Shown: positions 15,412-24,493 of the stretch, piece by piece | How the letters are laid out: each line of letters starts with the position of its first letter | Numbering within the stretch: position 1 is the stretch's first letter | Assembly: GCA_017441825.1 (NCBI GenBank) | Contig: JAFRVD010000031.1 | Location: 1-50,495 of the forward strand | Length of the DNA: 50,495 nt | From: Lachnospiraceae bacterium | GTDB taxonomy: Bacteria; Bacillota; Clostridia; Lachnospirales; Lachnospiraceae | Direction of reading: 5' to 3' | The notes under the pieces: model-generated | The model's database searches: none | What the model saw: the letters and a program-made list of their open reading frames with translations, nothing else | What the model was told of the DNA's origin: nothing | Position numbers and translations under genes: made by a program

Positions 15412-16473
15412 ATGAAGAAACTGACTGGTTACATGGCAGGCATCAACCTGGGCGGTTGGATCTCCCAGTACAAGCCGAACCTCGCGAAGAACCCGGAGCA
15501 TCATTTTGAGACCTTTGTGACAGAAAAGGATATCGAGCAGATCGCGTCCTGGGGCATGGACCACGTCCGTCTTCCGTTTGACTATTCGCTGATGGAGTGG
15601 GACGAAGAGAAAGGCGCGTACAATGATCTGGCGTTCGGATACATGGACAAGTGCCTTGAATGGTGCAAGAAGTACGGGCTGAACCTGATCTTCGATATGC
15701 ATCAGGCACCGGGCTACATTTTTGACGACCTCGAAGCGAACAACCTCTTTGACGATCCTGAGAAGCAGGACCGTTACGTGGACGTCTGGTGCACCATCGT
15801 GAAGCGATTCCGCGGCGAGGGCGGGAACATCATGTTCGAGCTCCTCAATGAGATCGTGGAAAAGACGCCGGCCCGCTGGAACGCGCTGGCGCTCCGCGTG
15901 CTGAAGGCCATCCGTGAGATCGATGACGAGCACTGGATCGTCATCGGCGGCCTGGACTACAACAGCCCGTGGCGCTTAAAGGACCTTCCGGATTTCCAGG
16001 ACGACAAGATCGTCTACAACTTCCACATGTATTCTCCCATGCAGCTCACCCATTACAAAGCGTACTGGGTAGAGGACATGAAGAACTACGACGGCCCGGC
16101 GTTCTTCTATCCTTCGCCGATGAAGCCGTACCGCGACTATGCGGACGCGACGGCGACCTCGCAGCCGCGCTTTGACAGCGAGATCCTTCACAGCTCCTAC
16201 GTGATGGACGCACGCTACATCGAAAAGTTCCTTGTGGCGGTGGACGAGTTCCTTGCGGAGCACGACGTGCCGCTCTACTGCGGTGAGTACGGCGTGATCG
16301 AGCTCACGGACATCGAAAGCCGTGCGAACTGGACCTATGACATGGCGCAGTACTGCCTGAAGCGGGGCATCGGCCGTGCCGCCTGGTCCTACAGGGACAT
16401 GGACTTCACCTTCGTGAACAAGGACAACACGCCCATCGATCCGGAGCTCATAAAGGCGGCGGCGCTGCACTGA
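15412..16473 (+). CDS. Intracellular glycoside hydrolase family 5 (cellulase-like)
   Basis: A 353-residue (beta/alpha)8 glycosidase that cleaves beta-linked glucans or mannans by a retaining mechanism. GINLGGW near the N-terminus, the Arg of GMDHVRLPFDY, FDMHQAPG, the acid/base Glu in MFELLNEI (about residue 146) and the nucleophile Glu in YCGEYGVIE (about residue 287) are all present. No signal peptide is seen, so it probably acts on imported oligosaccharides. The start follows AAAGGAGAAATC. It stands alone between two copies of one palindromic repeat, next to an AraC regulator, a GPH symporter and an isomerase. Subfamily and substrate are not deducible. Confidence 0.88.
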   Translation: MKKLTGYMAGINLGGWISQYKPNLAKNPEHHFETFVTEKDIEQIASWGMDHVRLPFDYSLMEWDEEKGAYNDLAFGYMDKCLEWCKKYGLNLIFDMHQAPGYIFDDLEANNLFDDPEKQDRYVDVWCTIVKRFRGEGGNIMFELLNEIVEKTPARWNALALRVLKAIREIDDEHWIVIGGLDYNSPWRLKDLPDFQDDKIVYNFHMYSPMQLTHYKAYWVEDMKNYDGPAFFYPSPMKPYRDYADATATSQPRFDSEILHSSYVMDARYIEKFLVAVDEFLAEHDVPLYCGEYGVIELTDIESRANWTYDMAQYCLKRGIGRAAWSYRDMDFTFVNKDNTPIDPELIKAAALH

Positions 16474-16486
16474 ACATAAGTGACGT

Positions 16487-16645
16487 CGGCCGTTGGCCGG
16501 CCACATGGTCCACTCCGGGGTACAGCTTTCGCACAGCGGCGGTTCCCTAACGGCACTAAATTCGCCTGCGCGCTTTGCGCTTGCCTCATTAACTGCCGAG
16601 ACCGCCGAGCCCCCTGCGTGGATCCATATGGCCGGCCAACGGCCG
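16487..16645. repeat. 159-bp palindromic (MITE-like) element
   Basis: A perfect 16-bp inverted repeat, CGGCCGTTGGCCGGCC at 16487-16502 and its complement at 16630-16645, encloses further pairing: ACATGG/CCATAT, TCCAC/GTGGA, CGGCGGT/ACCGCCG, and a centre GCGCGCTTTGCGC. The whole segment can fold as one long interrupted hairpin. The left half shares 22 identical bases with 1638-1659. It encodes no protein. With 16664-16745 it fills the 276 bp between the convergent GH5 and AraC genes. Confidence 0.75.
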
Positions 16646-16663
16646 CCTGTTTACTGCGATACA

Positions 16664-16745
16664 CAGGGTATCGAGGAGGCAACGGATCGCGCAGTGAGGA
16701 TTTTTCTGCTCACGGAGCGACCGTTGCGACGAAGATACCCGTCCG
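16664..16745 (+). repeat. Palindromic intergenic element, full copy (downstream of GH5)
   Basis: CAGGGTATC pairs with GATACCCG, GCAACGG with CCGTTGC, and an apical arm TCGC-GCA-GTGAG with CTCAC-GGA-GCGA, giving one stepped hairpin. A shorter copy without the apical arm lies at 15300-15348. It may also serve as transcript end for GH5, though no T run follows. Confidence 0.7.
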
Positions 16746-16749
16746 TTAT

Positions 16750-17916
16750 TCAGTGGTGCAGCTGCCGGTACTGAAGCGGCGTGATCCCGCGGATCTTCCT
16801 GAAGACTGACTGAAAGTAGCTTTGGGAAGAGAATGATAGGAACGCCGCAATATCCGCAATGGACATGTCCGTGAAGGCCAGAAGCTCCTCTGCGGCCACG
16901 ACCTTCTGGGTCGCGACGTACTTAGGCAGCGTCATGCCTGTTTCCGCGTGAAAGCGCGAAGACAGATATTCTTTTGATAAATGCACATGGGAAGCGATCT
17001 CCTGCACCGTCAGTTTCTTCTGGAAATTGCGGCGGATGCAGCGGATCGCTTTCTGTATGTTCGGGTCCGAGGACTCCGGGCAGATGATCTGCGCGACACG
17101 CTCGCTGTACTCCGCGGCCATCTGCATGTTCCGGTTGATCTCCGCGAGCTCCGCGACCGAGGACGCCGCTTCTATTTTCCTGATATATCCGAGCCCGATC
17201 CTGTGACTGATCTCCGGTTCCAGCCCGCCCGCGATGGCTGCGCGCTGACACAGGGAATTCAGGATGATCACAGCGTTTTTATACATCCTGAGCGGCGTAT
17301 CGGCGAGCTCCGGAACGTCCCCCATGTAGTTCCCGAGCTGCCTGATGGATGCGGTCATCCCGTGCTGCACATAAAACAGGATCTTTTTTTCATAGTCCGC
17401 CGATGGATCCTCGTACTCCGAAAGGTCTCCGCCGCTGTGGATAATCCGGTGCACCTCGCGGACGGTCGGGTTCTCCTCCGCCCCGGCAGGCTTCCCGTTT
17501 ACCATACTGTACACCAGCTTTATCAGCACGGAAAACCGTTCTGCCGACCAGTCCGGGCAGGCGTTTAAGTACAGCATGATCTCCTGAAGATCCGCATCCT
17601 GAAGCGCCGGGCGGCCGGACGCGATGATCCGCTTTGCGCGCTCCTCATCGACCTTTCCGGTCCTCACCGGGCCGATGACGATGCTCCGGTCAGAAGCTTC
17701 ATCCGGCACCAGGCCTAAAAGCAGCAGCTCGTCTGTGATGACAGTCTGGAGCCGCCGGTCCTTATCCCCCGGGTCGAGCCACGGAATAACCATATCGAAC
17801 CGCACCTTGTATGGCGCGAAGGTCTCGGCAGAGATGTCGCCCCGGTACAGGGATATAGGAACGGACGTCAGTCCGGATAAACATTCCAGCTCATAAAGAA
17901 GCAGCGGATCGTCCAT
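16750..17916 (-). CDS. AraC-family transcriptional regulator
   Basis: A 388-residue regulator. The last 100 residues form the two helix-turn-helix AraC DNA-binding domain: LTVQEIASHVHLSKEYLSSRF, then SIADIAAFLSFSSQSYFQSVFRKIRGITPLQYR, the classic signature at the C-terminus. The long N-terminal part (about 285 residues) is not a simple cupin; parts look helical and may sense a ligand. Start: the ATG at 17916 is spaced 8 bases from AAGGAGG, while the ATG at 17922 is only 2 bases away. The promoter overlaps that of the divergent operon at 18055, so it probably controls that sugar locus and itself. Confidence 0.9.
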   Translation of the reverse strand: MDDPLLLYELECLSGLTSVPISLYRGDISAETFAPYKVRFDMVIPWLDPGDKDRRLQTVITDELLLLGLVPDEASDRSIVIGPVRTGKVDEERAKRIIASGRPALQDADLQEIMLYLNACPDWSAERFSVLIKLVYSMVNGKPAGAEENPTVREVHRIIHSGGDLSEYEDPSADYEKKILFYVQHGMTASIRQLGNYMGDVPELADTPLRMYKNAVIILNSLCQRAAIAGGLEPEISHRIGLGYIRKIEAASSVAELAEINRNMQMAAEYSERVAQIICPESSDPNIQKAIRCIRRNFQKKLTVQEIASHVHLSKEYLSSRFHAETGMTLPKYVATQKVVAAEELLAFTDMSIADIAAFLSFSSQSYFQSVFRKIRGITPLQYRQLHH

Positions 17917-17956
17917 GGTCATATCCTCCTTTTTATACGAATGACCTTAGATTTTT

Positions 17957-17985
17957 ATTATATCACTTTGAAAATTGAAATACAA
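17957..17985 (-). promoter_or_regulatory. Sigma-A promoter for the AraC regulator
   Basis: Minus-strand TTGTAT (17980-17985) and TATAAT (17957-17962), spacing 17 bp, overlapping a plus-strand candidate at 17968-17996. Confidence 0.7.
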
Positions 17986-17996
17986 TGCCGGACAAT
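17968..17996 (+). promoter_or_regulatory. Candidate promoter for the 18055 sugar operon
   Basis: TTGAAA (17968-17973) and GACAAT (17991-17996), spacing 17 bp; the weak -10 fits an activator-dependent promoter. A perfect palindrome CTGATATCAG at 18006-18015 lies just downstream and could be an operator. Confidence 0.4.
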
Positions 17997-18054
17997 ACTG
18001 CTACACTGATATCAGAAACAAATATGGTCAGGAGTATCTTGAGGAGGAAAAAAC

Positions 18055-19629
18055 ATGATTATCGAAAAAACCGGGTTTGGTCCCGTTGAGGTAACCACCA
18101 TCCCGCTTCCCGAAGGCTTGGGGCCCGACGTCAGCGGCACCTACACGTATTCCGGAAGAGTGCTTGTCTCTGTCGGGATGGCTGAAAAAGGGAAAGACTG
18201 GTACCGGGTGTTTACCATCGACGATGACGGCACCGGTCTCTCCGAGGTTTTTGAAGGCTGCATTCCGAAGAAACCCGGCGCCAATGGTATCCGCTGGATG
18301 TGCTTCACGGACAACAGGCGCGTATGGCTCGGCGACTATGTACTGGAATGCACCCCGGACCTTGACCACTGTGAATCCGCAGTGCTCCGGGACGTGGTCT
18401 TCCCGGAAGTAGTGGGCAAAATTCCCGGAGTGTTCATGCGGTGGTCGGAGCCGATCGTCGCGCCGGACATGGAGCACGTCTGTTTCACGAGCCTCACGGG
18501 CAGCGGGGCTTTCAATTTCCTTGGGAAGTTCGTGGTCAAAGACGGCACTTATTATATTGAGGACGCGTGCATCGTGAGCAGTACCGGTGCGGTCGAGCCT
18601 GTGGAAGGCCGGGAAGGCTGTTACCGGCTGAAGACGCAGCGCGGCGGAGAAGTCAAGCAGTTTATCCGGGGCGGACGGGGCATGTCGCTTGCCGGCGGCG
18701 GCCGGAGCATCAGCGAAAGCGTTATACAGATGCTGGACAGTGAGGAGACCGCCTGCATCACGGATACGCTGGGGTACGAGGAAACCGCGATCCTGTCTCC
18801 GGACGAACGCCTGGCAGTCTGCATGAGCCCCCGCTTTTCGCCGAAAACGGATTTCGGCATCCTGGGCGTGATCCCGATGAGCGGGGACATGTTCACAAGA
18901 GGACGCTACATGAATGTACTCTATCAGTACGCGATCGCCGGCGCCCGGTACGGCCGGAACGGCAACATCGGGCCGGCGCTGATCGACGTAGAGAAGTCCA
19001 TGAGCCTCGGCCGTGCATATCAGGGCGTGGACCTCTCCGACCCGGAAAACAAATGGGTCTATTATTCGCCGATGAGCTGGCATCCGGACAGCACACGCGC
19101 TCTCTGGAACGAACGGACCCGCCTCACGGCCGGCCCGGTGAGCGCCCGGCTTCGCAGGGTCAGGCTGCTGGATGCGGCGCCGACCGCGCCGGTGCCCTTT
19201 ACCCGCACGCCGGACCGGGAAGAGATCCCCTATGCGCTTCCTGTGGAGGAAGCCCTGAAGGCGGAGCTTCCCGTGATCCCCATGAAGATCCTCGGCGCGG
19301 AAGGCTATGCGGAAAACAACGTGCTTCCGGACGGCCGGCCGGAGACCAGATACGAGAATTACAGCGAAGACGGAAAGACGTATTACAACGGGTATATCCG
19401 GGTGAAGACACCCGCGAATATGTTCCAGCCCGGGGAAACGTTCATCGACGCGGACGTTACCGTGACCGGAGAACACGAAGGAAGGATGCGGCTTACGCTG
19501 GCCCTGCAGGCGGACGCCCGTTTCCAGATCCATCTGGACCGGACGCCGGACGAAAACGGCCTGCCGAAGTCCCGCGGATTCTCGGAATATGACGGCATCC
19601 GCAGGACAGTGGAAGAGATGGAGCCCTGA
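18055..19629 (+). CDS. Uncharacterised beta-propeller-like protein of a sugar locus
   Basis: A 524-residue protein with no signal peptide and no family I can name. Several segments resemble blades of TolB/PL22-type propellers: VFTIDDDGTGLSEVFEG, WSEPIVAPDMEHVCFTS, ILSPDERLAVCMSP and YYSPMSWHPDSTRALWNERT. The C-terminal 120 residues look like a separate beta-sandwich (YYNGYIRVKTPANMF, TFIDADVTVTGEHEGRMRLTLALQ). AGGAGGAAAAAAC precedes ATG 18055. It is the first gene of an operon with a GPH symporter and a TIM-barrel isomerase, divergent from an AraC regulator, so a role in breakdown of an imported saccharide, perhaps as an oligosaccharide lyase or hydrolase, is an inference from context. Confidence 0.7.
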   Translation: MIIEKTGFGPVEVTTIPLPEGLGPDVSGTYTYSGRVLVSVGMAEKGKDWYRVFTIDDDGTGLSEVFEGCIPKKPGANGIRWMCFTDNRRVWLGDYVLECTPDLDHCESAVLRDVVFPEVVGKIPGVFMRWSEPIVAPDMEHVCFTSLTGSGAFNFLGKFVVKDGTYYIEDACIVSSTGAVEPVEGREGCYRLKTQRGGEVKQFIRGGRGMSLAGGGRSISESVIQMLDSEETACITDTLGYEETAILSPDERLAVCMSPRFSPKTDFGILGVIPMSGDMFTRGRYMNVLYQYAIAGARYGRNGNIGPALIDVEKSMSLGRAYQGVDLSDPENKWVYYSPMSWHPDSTRALWNERTRLTAGPVSARLRRVRLLDAAPTAPVPFTRTPDREEIPYALPVEEALKAELPVIPMKILGAEGYAENNVLPDGRPETRYENYSEDGKTYYNGYIRVKTPANMFQPGETFIDADVTVTGEHEGRMRLTLALQADARFQIHLDRTPDENGLPKSRGFSEYDGIRRTVEEMEP

Positions 19630-19651
19630 CGGGGACAGAAAGGAGATAATC

Positions 19652-21157
19652 ATGACGAACGATTTCAACGCCGCGGATACCGGCACTGCAGTCCGGTATC
19701 GTAAAGCCAAGCTCTGGCAGATCATTCTGGTCTCCCTGAACGCCCTGAACGGCATGGCGATCTACATCTTCATCGGGCAGGCTACATATGCCGCGAACAT
19801 CGGCTACGGCATCTCCACGCTGATCATCGGTACCCTGCTGCTCTGCACAAGACTCTTTGACGCCGTCACAGACCCGCTGCTCGCGTTTGTGTACGACCGC
19901 TTCAACACAAGGTGGGGAAAGGTCAGGCCGCTCATGCTCCTGGGATGGCTGATCCAGTCCGCAGGCCTTCTCATGCTGTTCTCCTGGACGTCCAGCAGGG
20001 GCTTCGGGATCGGTATGTTCCTTGCCGCCTATTTCCTCCACCTGATCGGATATACGATGGTCAACATGACCGCCCAGACCCTGGGCCCCCTCATGACGAA
20101 CGACCCGAAGCAGCGTCCGATGGTAGGCGTCTGGAGCACCGTATTCAACTACATCGTGCCGATGGTCTTCACGATCATCCTGAGTACCGTCCTGCTGCCG
20201 AAGTTCGGCGAGCCGGCAGGAACCAACTATAACTACAACCAGCCGTATCTGACCGCGGCGGCCTATGTGACCGTAGCCGTCTCCTTTGTGGGCGTGGTCC
20301 TGGCCTGCATCGGCATTTCCGCATATGACAAGCCTGAAAATTTCACCGGCACAGGACAGACCAGGGAGCGCCTGAAGCTCAAAGACATGTGGGGCGTACT
20401 GAAAGGAAACAAGCCGCTCCAGTCCTATATTATTGCGGCGGCTTCCGATAAGATCGCCCAGAAGGCGGGCGGCGCGACGATCGTCGCAACGATGCTGAAC
20501 GGTATCCTGATCGGCAACATGACCATCGCGACCTACCTTTCCGTGGGAGGGATGCTGCCCTCGATCATCTTTGCGATCATCGGCGCGAAATACTGCGGAA
20601 AGCACGGAAACAAGACCGGGATCGTCAACTGGGCCAAGTACTGTATTTTCGCGAATATGGCCATGATCCTGTTCTTTGTGATCGCGTGGGTCACCGGCGG
20701 AACGGGGCGGATCGCCGGCTTTGGCGTCTGGATGATCCTGTATATCCTGCTGACGCTCGTTTCAAACGGCTTCATGATGGCCGGGACTACGGCAGGCTCC
20801 GCGTTTATGGCCGACGTGATCGACTACGAGCTGGACCGCTCCGGCAAATATGTACCGGCGGTCGTCACCGGCACATACAGCCTGATAGACAAGCTTGTTT
20901 CATCATTCTCGGAACTCATTGCCACCGGCTGCGTCGCCCTGATCGGGTATACGGCAACGCTTCCGCAGCCCGGCGATGCACCCACCGGCCCGATCCTGAC
21001 CGTGACCATGTTCCTGCGGTACGGTCTTGCGATCCTCGGATGGCTCTGCACGCTCTGGGCCATGCGGAAATGCCGGTTAGGCCGTGAGGAGATGGTGGAA
21101 GTCCAGAAGCGGATCGCGGATAAGAAAGCCGCGCTTCAGAAAGAAGAGCAGGCCTGA
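19652..21157 (+). CDS. GPH-family sugar:cation symporter (MFS)
   Basis: A 501-residue, 12-helix transporter of the glycoside-pentoside-hexuronide group, which imports glycosides with Na+ or H+. The GPH signature is visible in RLFDAVTDPLLAFVYDRFNTRWGKVRP (about residues 69-95). MADVIDYELDRSGKYVPAVVTG in the C-terminal half is the second family motif. ATG 19652 follows AAGGAGATAATC; an upstream in-frame ATG at 19589 overlaps the previous gene and has no ribosome site. It lies between the propeller-like gene and the isomerase with gaps of about 22 bp, so the three are one transcript. Substrate unknown, probably an oligosaccharide or hexuronide. Confidence 0.92.
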   Translation: MTNDFNAADTGTAVRYRKAKLWQIILVSLNALNGMAIYIFIGQATYAANIGYGISTLIIGTLLLCTRLFDAVTDPLLAFVYDRFNTRWGKVRPLMLLGWLIQSAGLLMLFSWTSSRGFGIGMFLAAYFLHLIGYTMVNMTAQTLGPLMTNDPKQRPMVGVWSTVFNYIVPMVFTIILSTVLLPKFGEPAGTNYNYNQPYLTAAAYVTVAVSFVGVVLACIGISAYDKPENFTGTGQTRERLKLKDMWGVLKGNKPLQSYIIAAASDKIAQKAGGATIVATMLNGILIGNMTIATYLSVGGMLPSIIFAIIGAKYCGKHGNKTGIVNWAKYCIFANMAMILFFVIAWVTGGTGRIAGFGVWMILYILLTLVSNGFMMAGTTAGSAFMADVIDYELDRSGKYVPAVVTGTYSLIDKLVSSFSELIATGCVALIGYTATLPQPGDAPTGPILTVTMFLRYGLAILGWLCTLWAMRKCRLGREEMVEVQKRIADKKAALQKEEQA

Positions 21158-21180
21158 TCCCGGCTGAAAGTGAGGACGAA

Positions 21181-22026
21181 ATGAAAAAAGCAGTGCAGCA
21201 GATCATGCTGGGTACCGTGACGAAAAATACGGCGCAGGCAGCGGAAGCGCTCAGGCGGATCAAAGCCGCGGGGTACGACGGGCTGGAGCTGAACAGATTT
21301 ATGATCCATCCCTCTTCCATGATGGTGCGTCTCTTGACCCGGGCCGCCGGGATGCCTGTGGGAAACAGCGGGAAACTCAACTGGCACGGGCTTATCCGTG
21401 ACAGCGGCCTTACGGTTATAAGCCTCCACACGGACCTCGGGAGCCTCGAAAGAGAGCCTGAGGTGCTGGCGGAAGAAGCGGCGTCCTTCGGGACGGACAA
21501 GGTCGTCATCACCGGCATGTACCGGTTCGATTACGGCAGCGAAAGCGAAGTAAAAAGGCTTTCCGGGCGCCTGAACCAGGCGGGAGAAAAGCTGAAAGCC
21601 GCGGGTCTTTCCCTGCTGTACCATAACCACAACGTGGAGCTTCTTACGGTCCGGCCCGGCATCCGGGCGTATGACGTTCTCATAAATGAGACAGACCCCG
21701 AGCTTCTGGACTTCGAATTCGACAGCTACTGGTTTACGGACGGCGGCGCGGATGCCGCTGCGTGGATGCGAAGGCTCGGCAGCCGTATGAAGCTGTGGCA
21801 TGTTACGGACCGGGGAAGCAGGCAGTCCGGGCCGGCCATGACGCCCATCCTGAAGGAGGACTGCGTGGAGCCCGGCACGGGGAATATGGACCTCGACGGG
21901 CTTTCGAAGACCGCCGTCAGTAACGGCATAGAGGCGGTCGTTCTGGAAAGCCATAAAAACTGGATCGGCAACGATCCTCTTAAGAGCATGGAGCTCAGTG
22001 CATCGTGGCTTAACGGGCGGTTCTGA
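21181..22026 (+). CDS. Sugar phosphate isomerase/epimerase
   Basis: A 281-residue xylose-isomerase-like TIM barrel, a second member besides 4226-5053 but clearly diverged from it. Family features are GYDGLELNRF near the N-terminus, LLYHNHNVEL (metal-binding His), LLDFEFDSYWFTDGG, LWHVTDRG and the final ESHKNW. Such genes beside GPH symporters usually convert an imported sugar or sugar acid. The start follows GTGAGGACGAA, 23 bp after the symporter. A shared bidirectional terminator follows at 22069-22092. It is the last gene of the operon. Confidence 0.85.
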   Translation: MKKAVQQIMLGTVTKNTAQAAEALRRIKAAGYDGLELNRFMIHPSSMMVRLLTRAAGMPVGNSGKLNWHGLIRDSGLTVISLHTDLGSLEREPEVLAEEAASFGTDKVVITGMYRFDYGSESEVKRLSGRLNQAGEKLKAAGLSLLYHNHNVELLTVRPGIRAYDVLINETDPELLDFEFDSYWFTDGGADAAAWMRRLGSRMKLWHVTDRGSRQSGPAMTPILKEDCVEPGTGNMDLDGLSKTAVSNGIEAVVLESHKNWIGNDPLKSMELSASWLNGRF

Positions 22027-22063
22027 CGCACGTAAAGACAGCATAAACACATGGAAATCCACA

Positions 22064-22098
22064 AAAAGGGGGCGGGCCCAAGGGCCCGCCCCAATCTT
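22064..22098. terminator. Bidirectional terminator
   Basis: A perfect 11-bp stem GGGGCGGGCCC (22069-22079) with 22082-22092 and a 2-base loop. On the minus strand it is followed by five T, ideal for plsC; on the plus strand by AATCTTCT. Confidence 0.85.
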
Positions 22099-22119
22099 CT
22101 GTATATGAGAAAAACGATC

Positions 22120-22857
22120 TTACGCTTCGAATGAATCGAGCATCCCCTGCATCAGCTCCTCGAAGTACGGTCCGATCCGCCGCCGGTCTTCCTGCGAAAG
22201 CTCCGAAAGATTTACAGGCTCTCCGATCCTGACCTTTACGTCCACCGCCTTGATGAACGGCTTGTGATTTTCGAAGCAGTTTTCGGTGTTATAGAATGCG
22301 ATGGGCACCACCGGTACCCCGGACTTTTCCGCCAGCTTGAACGACCCGCCGTGGAACGGAAGAAGCGACGTGTGGCTTTCCTTGTCCTTGTTCCGGGTGC
22401 CCTCCGGGAAGATCGCCATGGAGAAGCCTGCCTTGATGTATTCCACACCCCGGAGAATTGTTTTCAGCCCTTCACGGATGTTTTCCCGGTCCAGGAACAG
22501 GCCATGGTTCAAAAGGATCCACTGGGCGAGGAACAGCGCCTTTTTAAGCTCTTTCTTCGCGATGAAGCCGGTCTTTTCCGAGAGGAGCTTGTACATGATG
22601 ATGATATCGAACAGGCTCCGGTGGTTCATGATATAGAGAACCGGTTCACCTGTGCTGAGGTTTTCCTCTCCTTCGACCGTAAGCCGCGTCCCGGCAATGA
22701 AGATCTCTACAGTGCAGAGCGTATGAATGAAAACAAAGGCGATCCTGTCTGTCAGGTCCTGGTTGAAGAAGTGGATGATCCACATGCACAGCCAGACAGG
22801 CAGGCTCAGGATACACGCGATCACGACAATGATCGCAAAGAGAATGAGCCGGATCAT
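22120..22857 (-). CDS. plsC: 1-acyl-sn-glycerol-3-phosphate acyltransferase
   Basis: Adds the second acyl chain to make phosphatidic acid at the inner face of the membrane. The 245-residue protein begins with a hydrophobic anchor (about residues 2-25). The catalytic H-x4-D box is NHRSLFD (about residues 78-84) and the glycerol-phosphate-binding motif is FPEGTRNKD (about residues 152-160); both are intact. AAAGGAGG is spaced 8 bases from the start. The promoter is at 22894-22922 and the terminator at 22064-22098, so it is monocistronic. Confidence 0.92.
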   Translation of the reverse strand: MIRLILFAIIVVIACILSLPVWLCMWIIHFFNQDLTDRIAFVFIHTLCTVEIFIAGTRLTVEGEENLSTGEPVLYIMNHRSLFDIIIMYKLLSEKTGFIAKKELKKALFLAQWILLNHGLFLDRENIREGLKTILRGVEYIKAGFSMAIFPEGTRNKDKESHTSLLPFHGGSFKLAEKSGVPVVPIAFYNTENCFENHKPFIKAVDVKVRIGEPVNLSELSQEDRRRIGPYFEELMQGMLDSFEA

Positions 22858-22893
22858 CGGCGGAGCCTCCTTTGGGTAAAGTTCTGTTCAATC

Positions 22894-22922
22894 AGTATAG
22901 CATGAGGAAGGCGGAAAGGCAA
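22894..22922 (-). promoter_or_regulatory. Sigma-A promoter for plsC
   Basis: Minus-strand TTGCCT (22917-22922) and TATACT (22894-22899) with a TGC extension, spacing 17 bp. Confidence 0.7.
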
Positions 22923-22951
22923 GGCGGGCGGGGAAGGCTATAGATATCAAC

Positions 22952-22980
22952 TTGTTTTTTCCGTGGATTTGTATTATGAT
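22952..22980 (+). promoter_or_regulatory. Sigma-A promoter for asnS
   Basis: TTGTTT (22952-22957) and TATGAT (22975-22980), spacing 17 bp. The leader of about 75 bases is too short for a T-box. Confidence 0.7.
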
Positions 22981-23060
22981 AGTACGATATAAGGCTTAAT
23001 AGGTCCTTAAGGCCCGAAAGGTATTATTGCAGGCGGGGGACCGTGAGGGGAGAAAGAATT

Positions 23061-24452
23061 ATGGAATGCACACCGATCCGAGAGTTATTTAAAAACACCG
23101 AAGCATACATCGGCCAAAAGGTCACCGTGGGCGGCTGGGTCAGAAGCAACCGCGACTCGAAGACCTTCGGCTTTCTGGTCCTGTCTGACGGCACGTTCTT
23201 TTCGCCGCTGCAGGTCGTATATCATGACGCCATGAGCAATTTCCAGGAGATCGCGAAGGCCGGCGCAGGTACCGCGCTCATCGCGGAGGGGACGCTTGTT
23301 GCAACGCCTGAAGCCCGCCAGAAATTCGAACTGCAGGCGGACAGCGTGGTCATAGAAGGCAGCAGCCCGTCGGACTACCCGCTTCAGAAGAAGCGCCACA
23401 CGCTGGAGTATCTCCGCACCATGACGCACCTCCGCCCGAGGACCAACACGTTCCAGGCAGTCTTCCGCGTGCGCTCGCTCATTGCCTACGCCATCCACCG
23501 CTTCTTCCAGGAGCGCGACTTTATCTACGTGCACACGCCCATCATCACGGGCTCTGACGCGGAAGGCGCCGGAGAAATGTTCCAGGTCACAACGATGGAC
23601 CTTTCAAATCTTCCGAAGACCGAAGACGGGGCCATCGACTACACGCAGGACTTCTTCCGGAAGCCCACCAACCTCACGGTTTCGGGCCAGCTGAACGGTG
23701 AGACGTTCGCCTGCGCGTTCCGGAACATCTATACGTTCGGACCCACGTTCCGCGCGGAAAACTCGAACACCACGCGCCACGCCGCGGAATTCTGGATGAT
23801 CGAGCCGGAGATCGCCTTTGCGGATCTCGAGGACGACATGCAGCTCGCTGAGGACATGCTGAAATACATCATCGCGTACGTTCTTGAGAACGCGCCGGAG
23901 GAGATGGCGTTCTTCAACGAGTTCATCGACAAGGGCCTCATCGAGCGCCTGAACCACGTCATGAACTCCGACTTCGGCCGCGTGACCTACACGGAAGCCG
24001 TGAACCTTCTCATGGAGCACAACGATGAATTCGACTACAAGGTCAGCTGGGGCTGCGACCTGCAGACCGAGCACGAGCGCTTCCTGACCGAGCAGGTCTT
24101 CAAGCGCCCGGTATTTGTCACGGACTACCCGAAGGAGATCAAGGCGTTCTACATGAAACTGAATGAAGACGGGAAGACCGTGGCGGCCATGGACTGCCTG
24201 GTACCGGGGATCGGCGAGATCATCGGCGGCTCCCAGCGTGAGGAAGATTACGACAAGCTGCTCGGCAGGATCAAAGAGCTCGGCATGCGCGAGGAAGACT
24301 ATGACTTCTACTTAGACCTCCGCAAATACGGCACGGTCCGTCACGCAGGCTTCGGCTTAGGCTTCGAACGCTGCGTCATGTACCTGACCGGCATGGGCAA
24401 CATCCGCGACGTGCTTCCGTTCCCGCGCACCGTAAACAACTGCGATCTGTAA
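23061..24452 (+). CDS. asnS: Asparaginyl-tRNA synthetase
   Basis: Class IIb synthetase that charges tRNA-Asn; 463 residues, the normal length. The N-terminal OB fold ([24 protein letters not shown]) binds the anticodon. Motif 2 is [25 protein letters not shown] and motif 3 is [39 protein letters not shown] is the substrate loop typical of AsnRS rather than AspRS. ATG 23061 is chosen over GTG 23043 because GGGGAGA sits between them and the N-terminus then fits the family. No T-box leader is present. Confidence 0.96.
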   Translation: MECTPIRELFKNTEAYIGQKVTVGGWVRSNRDSKTFGFLVLSDGTFFSPLQVVYHDAMSNFQEIAKAGAGTALIAEGTLVATPEARQKFELQADSVVIEGSSPSDYPLQKKRHTLEYLRTMTHLRPRTNTFQAVFRVRSLIAYAIHRFFQERDFIYVHTPIITGSDAEGAGEMFQVTTMDLSNLPKTEDGAIDYTQDFFRKPTNLTVSGQLNGETFACAFRNIYTFGPTFRAENSNTTRHAAEFWMIEPEIAFADLEDDMQLAEDMLKYIIAYVLENAPEEMAFFNEFIDKGLIERLNHVMNSDFGRVTYTEAVNLLMEHNDEFDYKVSWGCDLQTEHERFLTEQVFKRPVFVTDYPKEIKAFYMKLNEDGKTVAAMDCLVPGIGEIIGGSQREEDYDKLLGRIKELGMREEDYDFYLDLRKYGTVRHAGFGLGFERCVMYLTGMGNIRDVLPFPRTVNNCDL

Positions 24453-24493
24453 AGAGTTGTGTTTCAGTTCACCCGTCACAGAAGGAGGTTCGG

